Part shown: piece after piece, positions 10,838 to 22,000 of the stretch
Layout of the letters: every line of letters starts with the position of its first letter
Numbering within the stretch: the stretch's first letter is position 1
Assembly: GCF_958979055.1 (NCBI RefSeq)
Contig: NC_084888.1
Span: forward strand, 37,095,804 to 37,159,803
Direction: 5' to 3'
Length of the DNA: 64,000 nucleotides
Source: Alnus glutinosa
Taxonomy: Eukaryota; Streptophyta; Magnoliopsida; Fagales; Betulaceae
Made by a program: the position numbers and the translations under genes
Notes under the pieces: model-generated
Seen by the model: the letters and a program-made list of their open reading frames with translations, nothing else
The model's database searches: none
Told to the model about the DNA's origin: nothing

Positions 10838-13453
10838 GGATTTGTGTTTGTGGCTATAGAGGGATCCGAAAGTTGAAAGAGTCGCTGCCTTCGCAGCTTC
10901 TGAACGAGAAGCTCCCCAGGTTTTTGCAGAAGTGCGCGCAGACCTTCGAGTCCGATCGGCGTTACAGAAATGACTTACGCTACCTCCGCGTTTGGTTACA
11001 GCTGGTAATCGATAAACCCATCACTCTTTCATCATCTTATTCATGATTTATATTCTGGGTCCTCCAGTTTCGATTTAATTTCGTAGCCGTGTTTGGTTCC
11101 TGCGAAAATGGAAGAATGTATGAAAATCAAATTTGGAATCTGCTGGTTAAGTTGTTTTAGTTACCCCAATGTATTTATGTGTTTATATGTGCTTTGTGAG
11201 TAGATGGATTTTGTTGATGATCCGAAAGCGCTTTTGAGGACCATGGAGGTAAACCACATTGGGACAAAACAGTCTTTGTTCTACCAGGCATATGCTCTTT
11301 ACTACGAGAAGATCAAGAAATTTGAGGAGGCTGAGAAAATGTACCATTTGGGTGTGCATAGGTAAGTTTTCTTCTACATTTTTAGAGCTTATTGAGGCGT
11401 TTGAATGTCCAAAAGAGATGGAATCCTTCCACATTTGTTCATATTGGGTTTGAGTGGACGATTAATTCCTTTATATATGAGCTGAATTAAAAAATTAGCG
11501 AGTTGTTTGGAAATAGTAACCATCATGTTTAAAAATGTTCACGTTTAGGTTCTATGCATACAATGTTTCTGAAAAGGCTCTATGTTCTTGCTATGCTCGA
11601 TGCTTTATGTTCCATATGTATGAATTCTGACTATGTTTAGGGCTCTTAACGTTTTATATGTTGTTTGCTGTGCTGGAATATTGCCCATATGTTTTAGATT
11701 ATATGCTATTGGAAAGTCCTTGAACAGTGTAATTTAAATATGGGAGACTAAGAATGCCAATTTGCAATTGAGAGGCCTTTCAATCAATGATTAAAATACC
11801 ATACATACTCGTGTATGAATCTGTTTTGAAGAGTATCTCACAGACTTTGTTTGTGCAATGCAAGTCTAGTGGATTGTTGAGCTAAATTTTTTACTACTAA
11901 AATAGTAACCTTACATTGTATTTGACTAATTATTTTGCTGCGAGAATTTGAACTTGCCTGTTCCACTAGATCATAGAATAGAAACTTGGCAAACAAACCA
12001 TTTATCACATACATTTACTCTTATTATTCAAGGCATTGACATAATAATAACCAGTTCAAGTGTTTGGATGGTATAAAATACTTTCTTTTTATTTTTGTTT
12101 TTGTTTTCATGGAGCTTGAAAATACTTGTATTCACCTTCAAATTGACTGCTAAGCAGTCTTGCAGAGCCTATGGATGAGTTGCAGAAATCATATGAGCAG
12201 TTCCTTAACCGCATGGAGAGATACACGAACAAGAGGACCCTGGTAGTGCTTTTTTAGCTTTTGTGTATTGGGCCTGTGTTAATAGTTAGCGAGAGTCCTT
12301 GGTTGTCTAACTATGACCAGACATCCTGCAGCGCCAGGAAGGAAGAACTGCCAAAGGGCTTTTATCTGCTAGCAGCATTCCTCCCAATGGCAGTATAACT
12401 GAAGAAAACAAAGAAAATATATGCAGAGTTGAGGGAAAGTATTTAATGGAATCTAATTATACTGGTGTTTCGGAGAACTCTTGCGACGTTAGAACAGGTC
12501 AAGATCTATCCACGAAGAAGGAAACTGGAAAGATTGGACCTGGAAGTACCTCTAAGAAACGGGTAACTACCAAAAGAGAGTCAGATGAACTGAGGATGTT
12601 TTGCAGTGATGATACAGTTGCGGTGAAGTTTGTAGATTCTGTCATTGTTGGAAAGTCTGAAGCTGAAGATGCTTGCCACCATGGGTTGGTTGATCCTACG
12701 ATAAATATGAAGGAGGCTATGAATGCCATCAACAGCATGTTTCGAGAACCTATAGAGACAGCTCCAGTTGGTAGGAGATCACGCACAAGCCAGCCAAAAG
12801 AAGAAGGTCCTTCAATCCTGCAGCATGGTAGAACTGAAACTTGCCAGCCTCAACAAGAACCTTTTACAATATACGTTGATGATGAAGTAAGTAGTGAAAT
12901 TGGAGAGAGAAATGAGAAGGATAACCTTGAGCAGAATGATGTTGAAAATGTGACAGAAGGTTCCCTCTCTTCTGCTTCACGTGGAAATGCTTTTGTGTTT
13001 CCTTGCCCGAAGGATCTTGCACTTGAAGGTTCTAATGATCAGGATGTAGAGAGCTCACCTCAAGCAAAGTTTAGAGAGGACACAGTTGTTTGTAGGTTTG
13101 TTGGGTCAACTATTTTAGATGAGCCGGCCGAAGTTGAAAATGTTTGCCACCATGGCTTAGTAGACCCCACAATCAACTTGAAGGAGGCTATGGATGATAT
13201 AAATAACATGTTTGGGAAGCCAATGGATTTTGTTAGGACCAAGAGATTGAAAAAACAGGACAAAGCACCTGAAAGTAAAAGAGATTTTTGTGGGTTTTCA
13301 ATACTTCCTGATGATGACTTGGAACAAGAAGTTCAGCTGCAGCCAAACTTGTCAGGAACATCAAGAGAATGTGATCTGTTTGAGCCAACAGTGTTTACAA
13401 AGGAGGCCATGGATGACATAAATAAGTTGTTTGGCATGCCATTGGATTTTTAA
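10631..13453 (+). CDS. BMF3: BMF3-like Mad3/BUB1-homology spindle checkpoint protein, 532 aa
   Basis: Exons: 10631..10719, 10860..11004, 11204..11361, 12158..12242, 12332..13453; all junctions are GT-AG and phases add up to 533 codons. Residues about 10-150 are the Mad3/BUB1 homology region 1, a TPR-like fold (LPWLRGIRKLKESLP, YLRVWLQLMDFVDDP, YQAYALYYEKIKKFEEAEKM, LAEPMDELQKSYEQFLNRM). No kinase domain follows, which separates it from BUB1/BMF1. A KEN tripeptide lies at residues 186-188 (12410..12418). The C-terminal half carries three copies of a unit built around CHHGLVDPTIN and KEAM..IN.MF. In plants BMF proteins act at kinetochores in the spindle assembly checkpoint; BMF3 is preferred over BMF2 because of the single KEN and repeated tail. 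The exon 4 acceptor (GCTAAGCAG) was chosen to keep phase and the LAEPMDELQ motif. Confidence 0.88.
12608..13450 (+). repeat. Threefold internal protein repeat in the BMF3-like tail
   Basis: Copy 1 (12608..about 12755) and copy 2 (13076..about 13231) each read roughly DTV..[KR]FV.S, a short linker, then CHHGLVDPTIN[ML]KEAM and IN.MF..P. Copy 3 (13370..13450) keeps only EPTVFTKEAMDDINKLFG and ends the protein. The spacing and conserved Cys-His-His suggest repeated short linear binding motifs, possibly for a checkpoint partner; that role is inference. Confidence 0.85.
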
Positions 13454-13934
13454 AAACAGGTCAAGTGCTATATGTGTTACAAAATTTTGGATTTGTTGTT
13501 AACAGTAAAAAAGAAAATCAGTGAGCCATGCTTTTGATCTGGCTCCATGTGTTTGAAAGAGAAATTTTTTAGAGTCGATGGGTTTCTTTTTTCTTAATGA
13601 GGTTTCTCTGTGTATTTATGCTATTTTATCTTCGAATTTGAGCTGGAGCTCATTGTTATCTCAATGATTTGTCCTTTTTATCCCTTGTGTTTTCTACAGG
13701 ATTAGTAACTATCATTTTGTAATGAATGCAAAACATTGAAGTTTATTCAATCAAATAGCACAAATTGCCAACATATCAATTCCTATCCAAACTGATCAAC
13801 ACTTAATACAAAGATGGATTAATTGAAATTCAACCCAGCGTGCAGACTGGCCGGGTTCCCTGCTTCTTACTTAACAAAAAAAAGAAAAAAAAAAAGATGG
13901 ATTACTCAGGGGCCAACGACAATTGTTAGCAATC

Positions 13935-14465
13935 TTAGTTGTGTGGTTGGATAGGGCAATAAGCTGGACGGAAAGCGAAGGGGCCTGCAGCATAGATCAC
14001 GGCCACATAGTTTTTTCCAACGAATTTCTTGTCTTCATAACGAAGAGGAGAGCCGTAGAGTCCATAATTAACATTGGTGGGGATGCTGCAGTTTGCAAGA
14101 GGAGACGAAAGGAGTTTCACATGGCACGCTTGGAGGGGATGCTCCAATATAGAGTTACTCATCTTGAATCCCTCCAGTGGCGCATAGAAGTAGCCATTTG
14201 CGTTTGCTTCAAACGCCTTGTAGAAGCTAACTCTTTTTTTGTGGTCATTGCAGATGACACCTACTTTAGCCGCAGGGATGGGCTTGGCCCCCGTCAAAGA
14301 CCCTGTTCCTACGTGGTCGCAGCTCTGGCAGTAGACAATGCCTTCCACCACCACTTCGGTTTTGTTCTCTGGTGTTTTTGATGGGACATCTCCAGAAGCA
14401 GCTGTGGAAGGGAAGGCCAAAGGGAGGAGGAGTGAGAAGAGGACTACAAGGTGGCTGCTTGCCAT
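13935..14465 (-). CDS. Pollen Ole e 1 / extensin-like secreted protein, MOP10-like, copy A (176 aa)
   Basis: Single exon. An upstream in-frame ATG exists at 14498, but the ATG at 14465 gives a clean signal peptide (MASSHLVVLFSLLLPLAFP) and was chosen. The mature protein shows the Ole e 1 fold signature: VEGIVYCQSCDHVGTGSL, a further Cys in KVGVICND, then ACHVKLLSSPLANC, YGSPLRYEDKK and a terminal RPAYCPIQ. Six Cys at family positions should form three disulfides. Such proteins are secreted to the apoplast or cell wall; the Arabidopsis relative MOP10 (At5g05500) is root-hair associated, and the genomic neighbours support that orthology. A TATAAATA lies about 80 bp upstream. Copy B, on the same strand 2.6 kb away, is a tandem paralog. 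Confidence 0.9.
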   Translation of the reverse strand: MASSHLVVLFSLLLPLAFPSTAASGDVPSKTPENKTEVVVEGIVYCQSCDHVGTGSLTGAKPIPAAKVGVICNDHKKRVSFYKAFEANANGYFYAPLEGFKMSNSILEHPLQACHVKLLSSPLANCSIPTNVNYGLYGSPLRYEDKKFVGKNYVAVIYAAGPFAFRPAYCPIQPHN

Positions 14466-14542
14466 TCTCTTGGATGCGTACTTTTGCTTAGAGATCACTT
14501 TTGTGAGGAAATGCCTGTGGAGTGAAGAGAGATTTTAGAGGT

Positions 14543-14550
14543 TATTTATA
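14543..14550 (-). promoter_or_regulatory. TATA box of Ole e 1 copy A
   Basis: TATAAATA on the minus strand, 78 bases upstream of the chosen ATG. Same sequence and nearly the same spacing as in copy B. Confidence 0.65.
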
Positions 14551-15697
14551 GTTAGTTTGTGCAACTCTCGGGTGAATTTTGCAAATTTTTGCTGGACGTG
14601 CGCGCGACTAAGCTGCATGTTAACGACATTCTTCATAATTGGAAACGTGAAGGCCACCTTTCTTTTTATGAAAAATAAGAGTACACTTTTTTGAGAGAGA
14701 AAGATCGGCCGGCTACATACAAATAATAATTAAAAAAATAAAACAAAAAGAAAGAAGGGCTGTTGCCTGTCGGCCTGCCCGGTTTAAACTGATTGGGACA
14801 ATGGGATTGGCTGCAATTTCATGTCCGAGTTGCAACTTGCTTGACCCCTGTCTGTATCCTTTCAAATTATTTGAGAGGTTATAGGTATATATACCATGCA
14901 CCTGAATTTGCATACAATAATGCCCATCTCTTATAAAAAATAAGTCATTTATGAATATTATCGGGATGCGCGTGCTGCTCTAGTGTAGTTCCTATTTTGT
15001 TGCAAAAGGACCAAGATCAAATTAACGTTCATTCTCTTTCTCTTTTTGTTGAAAGAAGATTTATTTCTAGTCTTTCAGGAAATAAGAGGCTACTTATGAG
15101 AGGATCTTAATCCGCTTGACCTTTTTATGAGAGAGGCTGGGTTGGGGTTTATCTGCCAAGCAGCCGGCCACTTGTTGTTAGAATATTAATTAAGCTTTTG
15201 GAATAAATGATAATTCGCATGGTATGAAAGCAAAGGTTTTAAATACAAACTTTGTCTCTGCATTCACCTCTCATTTTCTATTAATTGCTCGAACTAGTCC
15301 ATAGTATGGCTAGGGTAAAACATTCTAGCTAGACGGAGACCTACCATGATCCAAAGCCAATGTACTGTTGATAGTATCATCATGCCATTTATATCATTGG
15401 CTTGGGAGATTTGCATTTTAGGGAGTCTTTTTAGGAGACCGTAATATAGCATTTTGAGATACCACTCACTCTAATAGTTTAAGCTTATGGGTTTGAGTCT
15501 AACTATAATATATTAAACGCACATACTTGTGACATTTTTTCAATAAAAGACTCAATCTTTTTACACTCAACAATCTCCCCCTCATGTGTGAGTACATCAT
15601 CACATTATTATGCTCTCCCTCAAAGCTTTTATCAATCTTGTGGCCGGATCGTCTCCAAAATTACTTGTGAGTTTGTCCGCACTATGCACATTTTTTC
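14551..15697. other. Intergenic DNA between Ole e 1 copies, first part
   Basis: No coding potential or terminal repeats recognised. The last 250 bases contain the phrase CAACAATCTCCCCCTCATG, followed by short T/C-rich runs; they may be the edge of an unidentified dispersed repeat. Confidence 0.4.
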
Positions 15698-15895
15698 TTA
15701 CTCTAAGGATTCTCATTTGTGCCTGTGCCATGAATTTTTTCCTTACTTTAAGGACCCTCATCCATGTTAGGACTCGCACCTTTGTCTCTACTCCAGGGAC
15801 CCTCGATCGTGCTCGTGCTACAGAGATCGTTGTCCATGCCCGCACTTTTGCACCTTTCACCTTGCTCCAGGTACCCTTATTATTCATGCATGCAC
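15698..15895. repeat. Four imperfect copies of a CTCTAAGGA-CCCTCAT motif
   Basis: Related blocks begin at 15698 (TTACTCTAAGGATTCTCAT), 15743 (TTACTTTAAGGACCCTCAT), 15788 (CTACTCCAGGGACCCTCGA) and 15862 (TTGCTCCAGGTACCCTTAT), spaced 45, 45 and 74 bases. Both strands stay open for about 100 codons here, but this follows from the repeat and no protein family is recognisable. Confidence 0.6.
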
Positions 15896-16571
15896 CCCTC
15901 CACCATACCGCACACCACCGTCGACTATGATACTACTTATTAGGAAAATTTATACTTTGAAAAGGTTTTCAATGAGATCATAATTGTGACGGCTCAGAAA
16001 GTTAGTCTCACATTAAGAAGATGAAGTGCTCACATGGAGTTGATGGATTATAAAGAAGCTCATGCTTGCTAAGTCCTACATTGAGATTGTCCTTTACAAA
16101 TGATTATAGAAAACTCAAATTATAACTTGACTAATCCTTTAAAAGTGATAGCACAAATATAATTAGCATTTTCCGTGAGTCGTTATAATAAGATTGCATG
16201 TTGAAACACCAATCTACTCAAAAGATGCATATGGGTTTGGGCCATAACATCCCATTACACATGTTGAATTATTGGATGGCTACCTGCCTACCTCCCAATT
16301 ATTTTATTTTATTATTTTTGTTTATTTATTTATTTTCTAAAATAATATTAATGAAGCGCATGTGACACTTGTCAAATTGTGATTGGACTTAATGTGACAC
16401 ACGGTTAAATTATTAGACGGAAATAACAACTTTGTTTATCAAATGCCCAAAGGTACCAAGGGTGGAACTAGAATATTAGGAGAGGGGGATAAGACTAAAA
16501 ATATAAAATAAAATAAAAAATGGAGGTCAAAATTAATTTTGGGGCCCATTTCATAAAAATGAGATATGTTA
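15896..16571. other. Intergenic DNA, no gene seen
   Basis: Moderately AT-rich. No coding region, terminal repeats or RNA gene recognised. Confidence 0.4.
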
Positions 16572-16648
16572 GCTGCACAACAATATTGATGTGTCCAGTA
16601 TTTTTATTTTTTTTAAAGAAATGCTGGACACATCAGCATTGTTGTGCA
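16572..16648. mobile_element. Short hairpin (MITE-like foldback)
   Basis: TGCACAACAATATTGATGTG at the left arm pairs with the right arm, read as CACATCAGCATTGTTGTGCA, around a 24-base T/A-rich loop. A different hairpin with a similar GCACAACAA motif occurs at 26789..26937. Confidence 0.6.
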
Positions 16649-17006
16649 ATTGTTGTGTGGTTTTGCCATTGACAGATACCATTTGTAATATTTTTTGAAA
16701 CTGAAGAGACTATTTGATTTCGTGTTTACTACGAAATTTTTCTAGTTTACACAAACAAAAGGTACAAAAAATTCGAAAAACATTTTATTGTGCATTTCGT
16801 AACCACCGTAGCTCCGTCGTCACCGACCCGCCGTCACACTGTCACCTTCATTATCACTACCAGTCTATCACCACCATCACCAAAGCTTCTCTCTTGTTGT
16901 CCATAAAATATATGTATATGTATAGACAAAGGGGTGGACAAATCCTTTTTATCATTTTGCATTACAGCAAAAGTTTAGTTTATTAATTAAAGAAACAGAA
17001 CCCTTA

Positions 17007-17007
<1 letters not shown>

Positions 17008-17051
<44 letters not shown>
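17008..17051. repeat. Uninterrupted run of 44 A
   Basis: It lies 43 bases beyond the stop codon of Ole e 1 copy B (as poly-T on that gene's strand). It may be an expanded poly-A tract or the tail of an unrecognised plus-strand retroposed fragment. Confidence 0.8.
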
Positions 17052-17052
<1 letters not shown>

Positions 17053-17093
17053 GTGTATAATCAAGGGTCAAAGGTAATTGGTAATAGAATTGA

Positions 17094-17603
17094 TCAGACG
17101 TGAGTAGGGAATGGGCAATGATCTGGACGGAATGCCAAGGGACCCGCAGCAAAGACGACAGCCTCATAGTTGCTTCCAAATAATTTCTTGTTCTCGTAAC
17201 GCAGTGGGGAGCCATAGAGCCCGTAGTTAACGTTGGTAAGGAGGTTGCAGTTTTCAAGAGGAGACGAGACGGGCTTCACATGGCACGACTGAAGAGGATG
17301 TTCCAACAGACATTGGCTCATCGTGAAGCCTTCAAGCTGCACATAGAAGTAGCCGTTCCCGTCTGTTTCGAACACCTTGTAGTAGCTGACTTGGTCCTTG
17401 TAATTCTTGCAGACAACGCTGACTTTAGCAGCTGGGATTGGCTTGGCCCCAGACAGAGACCATGTTCCGGCGTTCTCACAGCTCTGGCAGTAGACCACGC
17501 CTTCAACCACCACATCAATCTTCTTCTCTGGCTGATCAGCGGCTATGATGGCCGGGAAGGCCATGAGAACTGAGAGGAGAATCAAGAGCTGGCTGCGTGC
17601 CAT
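17094..17603 (-). CDS. Pollen Ole e 1 / extensin-like secreted protein, MOP10-like, copy B (169 aa)
   Basis: Single exon. The frame stays open upstream to an ATG at 17723, but that ATG lies 5' of the TATA box, so the ATG at 17603 is taken. It gives a signal peptide (MARSQLLILLSVLMAFPAII). The mature part parallels copy A: VEGVVYCQSCENAGTWSLSG, KVSVVCKNYKD, SCHVKPVSSPLENC, YGLYGSPLRYENKK and RPDHCPFPT. All six family cysteines are kept; one extra Cys appears in MSQCLLEHP. Copies A and B share most residues of the domain but differ in the signal peptide and the short linker after it, consistent with a tandem duplication that is not very recent. Role: secreted wall-associated protein by family. 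Intact frames in both copies suggest both are functional. Confidence 0.9.
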   Translation of the reverse strand: MARSQLLILLSVLMAFPAIIAADQPEKKIDVVVEGVVYCQSCENAGTWSLSGAKPIPAAKVSVVCKNYKDQVSYYKVFETDGNGYFYVQLEGFTMSQCLLEHPLQSCHVKPVSSPLENCNLLTNVNYGLYGSPLRYENKKLFGSNYEAVVFAAGPLAFRPDHCPFPTHV

Positions 17604-17689
17604 TTTCTGAAAAGGGTGATGGGAGCTTGGAGACAAGACTTTAGGAGGAAAGTCAGCGCTTTGGGGTAAAGAGAAGATGGATAGCGTAG

Positions 17690-17697
17690 TATTTATA
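17690..17697 (-). promoter_or_regulatory. TATA box of Ole e 1 copy B
   Basis: TATAAATA on the minus strand, 87 bases upstream of the chosen ATG; it decides the start because the longer frame would begin upstream of it. Confidence 0.65.
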
Positions 17698-17919
17698 GCG
17701 AAAGATAACTTCATGTCATTCATGAAGTGCTTTTCTGATAGACGTGGTAGCTACTAATTAAGCTGCATGTATGTCGACCTTTTGCATTGCTTAGAAGAGG
17801 TAGTATAGATAGACGTGAAGGCCACCACTCACCAGTGCTTTGTCGATGAAAGAAAATTAGTGTCTTCTATATTAAAGGATAACAGAGTGGAGGCTTCAAA
17901 ATTTGTGACCGGCCTTTAG

Positions 17920-18215
17920 CGTTTGTTTGGATTTACGATTTCAAAAAATTCGATTAAAAAATAGTGATTTTAAAATATACAATTTTAAAATGAACGATTT
18001 AAAAAAAAATAATTAAACGTTTGGCAAAATTGTAGTTTAACTTCAAAAATTAGTGCGTTTTTCAAAAAAGCACCAATTACTTGCGATTTGAAAACTCAAA
18101 TTTTTTACGCTTTTCAAATCGTAATTTTTTTTAAAACTCAATTCCAAATGATCATTTTTTTGCAATTCGGTTTAAAATCGCATTTTTTGTCTACGAAATC
18201 CTAATGTCAAATGCA
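17920..18215. mobile_element. hAT-type MITE, about 296 bp
   Basis: The left end CGTTTGTTTGGATTTACG and the right end (read inward TGCATTTGACATTAGGATTT) are imperfect inverted repeats. The near-identical flanks CCTTTAG (17913..17919) and CCCTTAG (18216..18222) fit a hAT target duplication with one change. The interior is made of inverted GATTT/AAATC-rich blocks, including TTGCGATTTGAAAACTC. Confidence 0.65.
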
Positions 18216-18222
18216 CCCTTAG

Positions 18223-19004
18223 TCTACGCGTCTTAAATTGGGGTTTTGTGATTTATGCATAGACCTGTAAGGTGTGCCTAGGGCTCTATTGTAAGGCCCA
18301 GTTCATAAAGGCACCTTCCATTTGAACCCTCTTTGCATACCTTTTATAATGGCTAGAGTTTAACAATTTTTGCTTGGACTTGCGAACATGATACAAAATT
18401 AGCAAGTTATGACTGATGGGTCTAATCCGTTTAAAGAGGTTAGATTAGAGTTGACTTATATAGCCTCATATTTATGCCTCAACACGTGAACACGAATCGG
18501 CGACGACGACGCTGCTTATAAAGGGGCACAAAGTCTGTTAGCAAGAAGTTCAATGCTTGCATACCCTCTTATCTTGTTTTTATTATGGGGTACTGGCTGA
18601 AAGAGACACGAGGGGAGAAAGCTTCAAGCAGCTGTGGCATATGGAAAGTTGATGCCAACACTAGATTAAATAACTATTCTATAAAGTAAAAGAGGGTTTA
18701 TTGTATATTTCCATAGGGATTTCAGCATTACAAAAATCTTTAATCTCTGAACAGTCTTGTGTTAGACTTTTCAGTTTGACGTAGACATGCCCTTGCGTGC
18801 TTTCACAGTTTCCAGGCCAAATCTAAAAAAACAATTATCAAAATAAACGAAGATTCGCCAAATTTCTATTTGTAGGAGGTATATACAGATAATTCCTTTT
18901 ACCCTATGATAAATACAAGCTGTATCAACATACAGGCAACTTCTTTAGTGCCTAAACAACCGCAGAATATTCCCCATCATACTTGCAATTTGAGGTTTTG
19001 TTCC
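18223..19004. other. Intergenic DNA downstream of the receptor-like gene
   Basis: It holds the 3' flank of the minus-strand RLK and the far upstream side of Ole e 1 copy B. No gene or element recognised. Confidence 0.4.
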
Positions 19005-22000
19005 TCAGCTACCATTAGCAGACGCAATCTCAAGCTCTGCCCACCAAAGAGGAGAGAGTTTTGGGTTTGCTCCCTCAGGGGTTATTCCAGTTATGGCTCT
19101 AAGTCTTGCACAGACTTCTCTCATTGCCGGTCTGTGTTTAGGGTCAGGGTGGACACAAGATTTTAGAACTTCGACAATCAGCTCCAGTTGCGCCTCTTCG
19201 AAGGATGTCAAAGTGGGATCAACTATTTCTCTAAGCGGTTGCTCCCCTCTCAAATAGTCAGATGCCCAGTCTTCAAGTGAGCTACTGTCTGCTGAGTAAG
19301 GAACCCGGCCGGTAACCATTTCAAACAATATCACACCAAAGCTGTAAACATTACTTTCTGGGCCTAATGATGGTGTGTGTATATTCTTTAATCCAGCTGA
19401 ATCTATCTCGGCCGCGACGATCTCATTCCAGAAACTGAACTCTGAGATTTTGGCTGCATAATCTTCAGTGAGGCTGACAGCTGAAGAGTTCAGGTTGTTG
19501 TGAGCCATAGGTGGGTTTAGCTGGTGCATATGGTCAAGGCAGTAAGCCATTCCCATTGCAATTCTCAGCCGCATTCTCCAGTCCAAGTGTTCAGCCTCTT
19601 TTACTGCAGGGACCATCAAAATTAGATATCTTACGTAATAATATTAGTAGCTGAATGATAAAAGGACCTATGAATAGAGGGTATCATCAAACGCAGCAAA
19701 TAATTTGCCATATAATCTTCCATCGTCTGATCATGTGGCAACCTCAACCTCCTATGCTAAGATATAAGTTTTCAAAAACTTAATGTTTTGGCAACCTCAA
19801 CCATCATTTAAGGGTCGGGACTGAACAAAAAAAAAAACAAATGAACACTCTTAACATTGATTGTTTCAAAATATTTCCCTATTCTTCTCTTCTAATTTGA
19901 GATGTTTCCACATCATTGGAACAAGAAGTTTACTTCTCCACATCCATAGCAGATTTCTTTCACATAAGATACATAAATTTTGTATTAGTACATGACAGTA
20001 ATTGGAGACAAGGCCAAATGCACCCAATTTTCACATTTAAGTTTAACATGCAAAACAAGTTCCTTTTATTTCTTGTAACAGAAGGTTCACATCAACTTTG
20101 ACAGAAATAAATTGGACTGCCAAGTCATCTAGGGAGTAACCTGAATGGGTCGCTGTTACAATATCATGGAGCTCTTGGGTATTTATATTTAATGTAGAGA
20201 GAATTTTTTTTTTTTTTTTTTTTTCTTTGATAAGTAATATGGAGATAAATGTCTCATTAGTATAAAATTCTGTAATGACTGAGACAGCTAAAGAGGCTGA
20301 ACAGTCCTACTTTGATATCATAATTAGTTGAATTTTCAGTACTCAGAATTTAAAAGTGAATCAGTAACCTTGCAACCACTACTCTTCTTCTTTTTCTTTT
20401 TGGCTAAGCTCATAAACTGTATATTCAGTAACAAAAAGACCTTTTCAAGAACACCTCGTACTTCTTTTCAAAACATTAAATGGCACCTGAAAACAACTTA
20501 AGGAAAAGTATTTTGCCAGTACTTGGAATAATTTCTCACATATCTATGGTCTATCCAGAAAAATACCAATAATGATAGAAATACTCACTGTGTAAATGCT
20601 CAAAGAGTGTTCCATTTGGAGCATATTCGAAAACCATCATTCTGGTGAAAGGCTCATTTTCCTCACAGTATCCAAGAAGGTTGACAAAATTCCTGTGGTT
20701 AACTTTTGATATTGTGTCAATCTGAAACCAGAACCACAGAAACAATTAGGGACTCTAGGACCACATAAAAGCCACAGAGGGTTCAACGCAACTTGTTTGT
20801 CAAATACCTTCTTCCTAAACTGTGCTTCTAAACTCATTGACCAATCCTTGGCAGATGTCGCAGCAACAGAAGCCACAGCTATTTCAACTCCACTAGACAA
20901 GGTCCCTTTGTGAACTGTACCAATTGGTGAAGAACCAATGACATTACTGAAATCTTCACAAGCTGTTTCAAGCTCTGATCTCTTGAGTTTTGGCACACCT
21001 GCAATGCAAATTCCCAATCATATATTAGATGATGTCAACCATCCAGTTTCAGATTTTGGATCATTTGACTTGATTGATTTTTCACCTTTCAAAGGATAAC
21101 TTCTAACTTATGCACTCATATAAGGCTATGCTCCAGAACGAGCTATGCATGGTGATGTTGACCATTACAAATGAGATGGTAAACCAAATGAAACAAAGAT
21201 GTCCAAAAATATATAATTCATTTCCGCTTCTCTTCCCAGTGAGTAAGAAGACTTACCAGTTACAAATGCTTTCTGAAGCTGTCCACTTAATCCTGTCGCC
21301 CAAGGTTTAACAGTAGCTACCTTATTGCTTTTACAAAGATATACACCAATGATCAAAATTAGAATGGCGCCCCCTATTGCTCCAGCCAATATTAAAACCA
21401 AATGATTCTTTGAAGAACGGTTTTCTGGGGGGGGAGGCGCTTGAGCAGAATAGGGAGCTGGAGAGAAAGAAACAGTTGGATAAGAATTTACTGCTACTGC
21501 TCCTTTCTTTGGCACAAATGATGCGGATGGGGATGGGGTTTTAAAGCGATTTAATGGGGATGGGGGTTCCAAGTGATTTAACGTTTGCTTCAGTCTCCTG
21601 TGAACCATGACTTCATTTTGGGCAATGCTCCTAGCAAAGATAAAAGGCAAGCTTTAGATGATATAAGTAGAATTCTGGAACCATGTATTAAATCCCAAAA
21701 ACAAAATGAAATTCCCAAAATCATCAAATGCATGTAATTGACATGAAAAGGTCCTGTGGCAAAAAGGTGTAAACCTATTGTTTCCAACATCAGTAACCGC
21801 AATTTCCATTTTCAAATTTGTGAAAACAGAAATGTACCCAAACATTTTACGTTTTGGCTCTGGCATTGAAGTAATTCCATGTGAGAACCATCAAAAGGTT
21901 ACTTAAAACCAGGCACACCTGTAAACTTATGGGGGAATTTCCCATGGTCTACCAGGCTGAGGTATTATATTGACCCACAAATAACAGCTTAAAATTGATT

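Noticed and set aside
15588-15930. Overlapping frames of about 100 codons on both strands
   Set aside because: Explained by the four-copy repeat; no domain, signal peptide or conserved motif.
17604-17723. Longer N-terminus for Ole e 1 copy B (ATG at 17723)
   Set aside because: It would start upstream of the TATA box and hide the signal peptide at 17603.
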